A stretch of DNA of 64,000 nucleotides from Duganella qianjiadongensis. Lineage in GTDB: Bacteria; Pseudomonadota; Gammaproteobacteria; Burkholderiales; Burkholderiaceae_D. The stretch lies in assembly GCF_009857915.1 (NCBI RefSeq), contig NZ_WWCM01000004.1, positions 62,001-126,000 on the forward strand, written 5' to 3'. The notes under the pieces are model-generated. The model did not search any database. It saw only the letters and a program-made list of their open reading frames with translations, and was not told the DNA's origin. The position numbers were made by a program, and so were the translations under genes. Below are positions 61,091 to 64,000 of this stretch, in pieces. How positions within the stretch are numbered: the stretch's first letter is position 1; each line of letters begins with the position of its first letter.

Positions 61091-61756
61091 TTAGCGGTGG
61101 GCGCGGTTCAAACGTTGTTCTGCGCGCCGCTGCAGGGCTTCGAACAGCAGGCTCAGCACCCAGTATATTGCCGCTGCAGCAATATACAGCGGCAGCGGCT
61201 GGAAGGTGGTGGCGATCACTTCCTTGGTCGACAGCATCAGCTCCGTCATGGTAATCACCGACACCAGCGAGGTATCCTTGATCAGACTGATCAGGGTATT
61301 GCTCATGGCCGGCACGGCTATGCGCAGCGCCTGCGGCAGCACCACATCGACCAGCGTAGCGCGATAGCCCAGCCCCAGACTGTAAGCCGCAGCCCACTGC
61401 CCCTTGCTGACGGCAGCGATGGCGCCGCGCAGGCTTTCCGACAGAAATGCGCCAGAGTTCAGGCTCAGCGCCAGTATGCCTGCCGTTACCGGGGTGAATT
61501 CTATGCCCACACTAGGCAGGCCATAATAGATCACGAACATCTGCACCAGCAGCGGCGTGCCGCGCATCAGGCTCACATACACGCCGGCAGGCCAGCGTAG
61601 CAGCCGGTAAGGCAGCAGGCGCATCAGCGCTACCGGAAAGCCGATCGCCAGCCCGCCCAGCATGGCGGCCAGCGCAAACAGCACGGTATAGCCGGCGCCC
61701 CGCAGCATCACGGGCGCGGCCTCCTGCAATAACTGGAACAGTCCCTGCCAGTCCAT
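61091..61756 (-). CDS. Amino-acid ABC transporter permease
   Basis: A 221-residue membrane permease of the HisM/GlnP family. Multiple helices are present with the EAA-type loop SLGLGYRATLVDVVLPQALR. It starts 2 nt after the binding-protein stop, so is co-translated. The paired ATPase gene is not in the window; the next gene is unrelated. It must use an ATPase encoded elsewhere, or the operon was broken. Confidence 0.92.
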   Translation of the reverse strand: MDWQGLFQLLQEAAPVMLRGAGYTVLFALAAMLGGLAIGFPVALMRLLPYRLLRWPAGVYVSLMRGTPLLVQMFVIYYGLPSVGIEFTPVTAGILALSLNSGAFLSESLRGAIAAVSKGQWAAAYSLGLGYRATLVDVVLPQALRIAVPAMSNTLISLIKDTSLVSVITMTELMLSTKEVIATTFQPLPLYIAAAAIYWVLSLLFEALQRRAEQRLNRAHR

Positions 61757-61758
61757 GC

Positions 61759-62556
61759 TCAGGGAGCTTTGCTGACGTCAGTACCGAACCACTTGAGGGA
61801 AATGGCCTTGAGGCTGCCATCGGCCGCCGCTTCGGCCAGCGCCTGATTCAGCGCCTGCTTGAATTGCGGATTACCTTTCTGGAACGGGATACCCATGCGC
61901 TCGACGGCCCCCACCTGCGCACCGGCCTTGATAGGCAGCCGCGAAGTTTTCAGCAGATAGGCCGACATCAGGCTATCGTTGAGCGCCGCATCGATGCGGC
62001 CAGCGGCCAGATCGGCCATATTGTCGGGCGCCGCCGGATAGCTGCGCACCTCGATGCCGGGCACAGCCCTGGCCTGCTGCTCGTACACGCTGCCCTGCCC
62101 TACGCCCAGTTTTTTGCCCTTGAGGTCAGCCAGTGTTTTATAGACGGCTTGCTCGTCCTTGCGCACAATCAGCTGCGGCATGGAATAGATATACGGCTGG
62201 GAAAAATCGAATGCCTGCTCGCGCTTGGGGTTGATGCCCACCTGCGAAATGATCACGTCGTAGCGGCTAGCGGCCAGACCGGCCAGGATGCTGGCCCACT
62301 CGCTGCTGACAAACTCCACCTTCAGGCCCAGCTTCTTCCCCAGCAGACGGGCCACATCGACGTCGTAGCCGGCCAGTTCACCCGTCTTCTGGTCCTTGTA
62401 GTTAAACGGCGGATACGTGCCTTCCATCGCCACCCGCAGCGTGCCGCGCGCTTTCACCGTCGTCAGCAAGTCGGCCGCGCTGGCCGGCAAACTGGTGAGA
62501 GCCAGCAGCGCCAGCATGGCGCCCAGCAATCGAACCGACAATACGCGTCTTTGCAT
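61759..62556 (-). CDS. Amino-acid ABC transporter periplasmic binding protein
   Basis: A 265-residue family 3 solute-binding protein with a signal peptide ending near LPASA. Family motifs: GTLRVAMEGTYPPFNYKD, GELAGYDVDVARLLGKKLG and DVIISQVGINPKREQ. AAGGA ribosome site is present. Substrate is a polar amino acid, unspecified. Together with the following permease gene it forms a two-gene leftward operon. Confidence 0.93.
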   Translation of the reverse strand: MQRRVLSVRLLGAMLALLALTSLPASAADLLTTVKARGTLRVAMEGTYPPFNYKDQKTGELAGYDVDVARLLGKKLGLKVEFVSSEWASILAGLAASRYDVIISQVGINPKREQAFDFSQPYIYSMPQLIVRKDEQAVYKTLADLKGKKLGVGQGSVYEQQARAVPGIEVRSYPAAPDNMADLAAGRIDAALNDSLMSAYLLKTSRLPIKAGAQVGAVERMGIPFQKGNPQFKQALNQALAEAAADGSLKAISLKWFGTDVSKAP

Positions 62557-62576
62557 AGTTTTCCTTGGTCAGCGAT

Positions 62577-62984
62577 CTACCACGCGCACATGCGCTGTGG
62601 CCGGCCAAAACGGTGCCCCACCACCAGTATGGAACTGGCGATCAGGCTGCTTAAGCCCAGCATCAATTGTATGAGTTTATCGTCCGGCAGCACCCACAGC
62701 CGGCCCGGCGGCGCTTCGTCCAGCTGGGCCGCCGCCATGATCAGCGGCGCTATCCATTCGGCTTCGGGCGTCAGGTCCAGCACCAGCGCGCCGTCGGTGG
62801 TCTGCAGATACACTTCGCCGCCGGCAGCCAGCGTAAAGCACACGCCGTAGCCCGTTTCCTTAGGGGCGACATGTTCCTGCAAGGCGAGATTGTGTTCGGC
62901 GATCCAGAGTTCGACATCGGCCGGCGTTTCCAGCGCATGCCAGGGCACAGGGCGGAAACGGGGCGGGTCAGTTTGGTCTTGCAT
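62577..62984 (-). CDS. Small protein with a C-terminal membrane helix, unknown
   Basis: A 135-residue protein. The N-terminal 90 residues are soluble and acidic; residues 103-122 form one membrane helix (LIQLMLGLSSLIASSILVVG) followed by a short basic tail. I do not recognise the family. It lies 20 nt upstream of the ABC binding protein and 42 nt downstream of the DUF882 gene, so may be co-transcribed with both. Composition and codon use match neighbours, supporting a real gene. Confidence 0.65.
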   Translation of the reverse strand: MQDQTDPPRFRPVPWHALETPADVELWIAEHNLALQEHVAPKETGYGVCFTLAAGGEVYLQTTDGALVLDLTPEAEWIAPLIMAAAQLDEAPPGRLWVLPDDKLIQLMLGLSSLIASSILVVGHRFGRPQRMCAW

Positions 62985-63026
62985 GGAATTCCTGTATTGA
63001 AAAGCAGCTGCCAGTGTAACCCAGCC

Positions 63027-63770
63027 TCAGCCTTTCCACGTGCGGTTCAGGCCCGTATCGGTATGGATCCAGCCGCCTTTCGGGCCGCTGCGGTAGTAGA
63101 AGCCCACACCGCCCTGACGGAAGCTGCGCACCAGCCCGCCCAGCACTTCGGAATTCAGGTTGGCCAGACGGATATCGGCGGCCCGGCCTTCCATATGCAG
63201 CGACTGGCGCGCCGCCGGCACGCCCGCCTCGCGCAGCTTCTGGTTGGAGGCCGGGGTGCGGTAGCCGGACAGGATTTCCAGCGGCGTATCGATGCCGTAG
63301 CGCGCTACGAAAGCCTGGGTGCCCCACAGCGTTTCGAACAGTTTGGGATCGATGGCGATGGTTTCCTTGCCATTCACATCGCGCATCAGGTGGCACAGGT
63401 CCTGATAGGCCGACTGGATCAGCTCGCCATCGCGCCAGTACAGCAGCCTGGCCCGTTCGCCGCTGGCCGGACGCACTACCTCGATGGTGCGCGGGCGCAG
63501 CCAGAACTCCAGATCGAGCGCCTGGGCATCGAAAATATCGGGCGGCGGCGCCAGTTCCGTACCGGAAGGTGCGCTCTGCTCGGCCGCCCGGGCCATGCTG
63601 GTGCTGGCCGGCTTGCCGGCAGCGGGCACCGCATGGCTGGCCGGTTTGCTGATGGACGCGGTGCTATGGGGCGCCACGCTGCGGGCAGCACACCCTATCA
63701 GCGGCACGGTACACAGTCCGGCCCCGACTACACCTAAACTCTGCTGTAAAAAATCTCTGCGCGTTGCCAT
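63027..63770 (-). CDS. DUF882 (YcbK-like, peptidase M15 fold) exported lipoprotein
   Basis: A 247-residue protein of the DUF882 family, related to murein DD-peptidases of the M15 type. The N-terminus has both a twin-arginine-like motif (RRDFLQQ) and a lipobox (LIGC), then a Pro/Ala/Ser-rich linker (30-75). The domain has ILSGYRTPASN, SLHMEGRAADI (zinc-ligand His and Asp) and GGWIHTD. It should act on peptidoglycan peptides in the periplasm. Family members are found across Proteobacteria; substrate for this one is not shown. Confidence 0.88.
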   Translation of the reverse strand: MATRRDFLQQSLGVVGAGLCTVPLIGCAARSVAPHSTASISKPASHAVPAAGKPASTSMARAAEQSAPSGTELAPPPDIFDAQALDLEFWLRPRTIEVVRPASGERARLLYWRDGELIQSAYQDLCHLMRDVNGKETIAIDPKLFETLWGTQAFVARYGIDTPLEILSGYRTPASNQKLREAGVPAARQSLHMEGRAADIRLANLNSEVLGGLVRSFRQGGVGFYYRSGPKGGWIHTDTGLNRTWKG

Positions 63771-63866
63771 ACACTACCTGTCAAAAGCAATATGGGTACT
63801 ATAGCCTATGCCGAGGGAATACAAAACCTCTGCGCGTGCCGATAGTGCCCTTGCGCGCACCTGCGT

Positions 63867-64000
63867 TCAGGCCGCCACTGCCTTGAGCGGCGCCAGATCC
63901 GCCAGCTGGGTACGCGGCTGGTCCAGCAGATAGCCCTGCCCCAGCAGGTTCAGGCCTGCCGTGGCCGACAGTTCGCGCAGGCCTGCCAGCGTGGCCGGCG
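63867..64000 (-). CDS. 3' end of a probable EAL-domain protein (partial)
   Basis: The minus-strand frame runs into the window's right edge and ends with TGA at 63867-63869; 44 residues are visible. The end ATLAGLRELSATAGLNLLGQ then GYLLDQP resembles the closing LGxxxGQGYLLGRP of EAL phosphodiesterase domains. The rest is outside the window, so the identity is tentative. Confidence 0.55.
   Translation of the reverse strand, partial: PATLAGLRELSATAGLNLLGQGYLLDQPRTQLADLAPLKAVAA

Overview
The window is a GC-rich, densely packed stretch of bacterial chromosome with no phage, integrase, insertion sequence, CRISPR array or rRNA. It looks like a betaproteobacterium of the order Burkholderiales, most likely Oxalobacteraceae (Janthinobacterium/Massilia/Duganella type). 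That placement is inferred from the smc-zipA-ligA order, the thrS-infC-rpmI-rplT-pheS-pheT-ihfA-merR order, a DUF1631 protein, a PEP-CTERM protein and the style of the type IV minor-pilin operon; no database search was possible.

Layout. 1-10.8 kb: a tight leftward run smc-zipA-ligA-galU-def-KirBac channel (chromosome organisation, division, DNA ligation, UDP-glucose, deformylation, K+ channel) with a PAP2-like membrane protein upstream. 10.8-13.7 kb: a DUF1631 protein and a ClpP-fold protease-like protein. 13.8-18.8 kb: the glycine cleavage operon gcvT-gcvH-gcvP behind a sigma70-type promoter and a tandem glycine riboswitch. 18.8-21.5 kb: an ArsR-like regulator with two small membrane proteins, then, on the other strand, a secreted Cache-like protein and a chemoreceptor that has lost its signalling tip. 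21.7-31.5 kb: prfC and the type IV pilus operon pilE-fimT-pilV-pilW-pilX-pilY1. 31.6-37.0 kb: regulation, with a TctDE-like two-component pair, a Crp/Fnr-type regulator, and a NarX/NarL-like pair.

37.1-45.4 kb is the translation block (leftward): two tRNA-Val(GAC) genes, thrS, infC (apparently starting at ATA), rpmI, rplT, pheS, pheT, ihfA and a MerR regulator, with several hairpins and terminators between genes. 45.6-50.7 kb: a cation-diffusion-facilitator transporter, a CAT-family acetyltransferase, then relA-ridA-hydrolase on the minus strand. 50.8-56.8 kb: a 3-hydroxybutyrate/ketone-body group (hydroxybutyrate dehydrogenase, DctA, succinyl-CoA:3-ketoacid transferase A+B) with a PEP-CTERM protein, a PAS-LuxR regulator and an SDR enzyme. 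57.0-64.0 kb: ETF-ubiquinone oxidoreductase, a PAS-GGDEF-EAL protein, an amino-acid ABC permease and binding protein, a small membrane protein, a DUF882 peptidase-like lipoprotein, and the end of a probable EAL-domain gene.

Most of the window is core genome and I see no clear multi-gene system that is obviously new. The items most worth a second look are the tip-less chemoreceptor paired with a secreted Cache protein, the duplicated helix-hairpin-helix module in LigA, the ATA start of infC (and a possible ATT start of ihfA), the C33 anticodon loops of both tRNA-Val genes, and the long palindromic element plus terminator between infC and rpmI.
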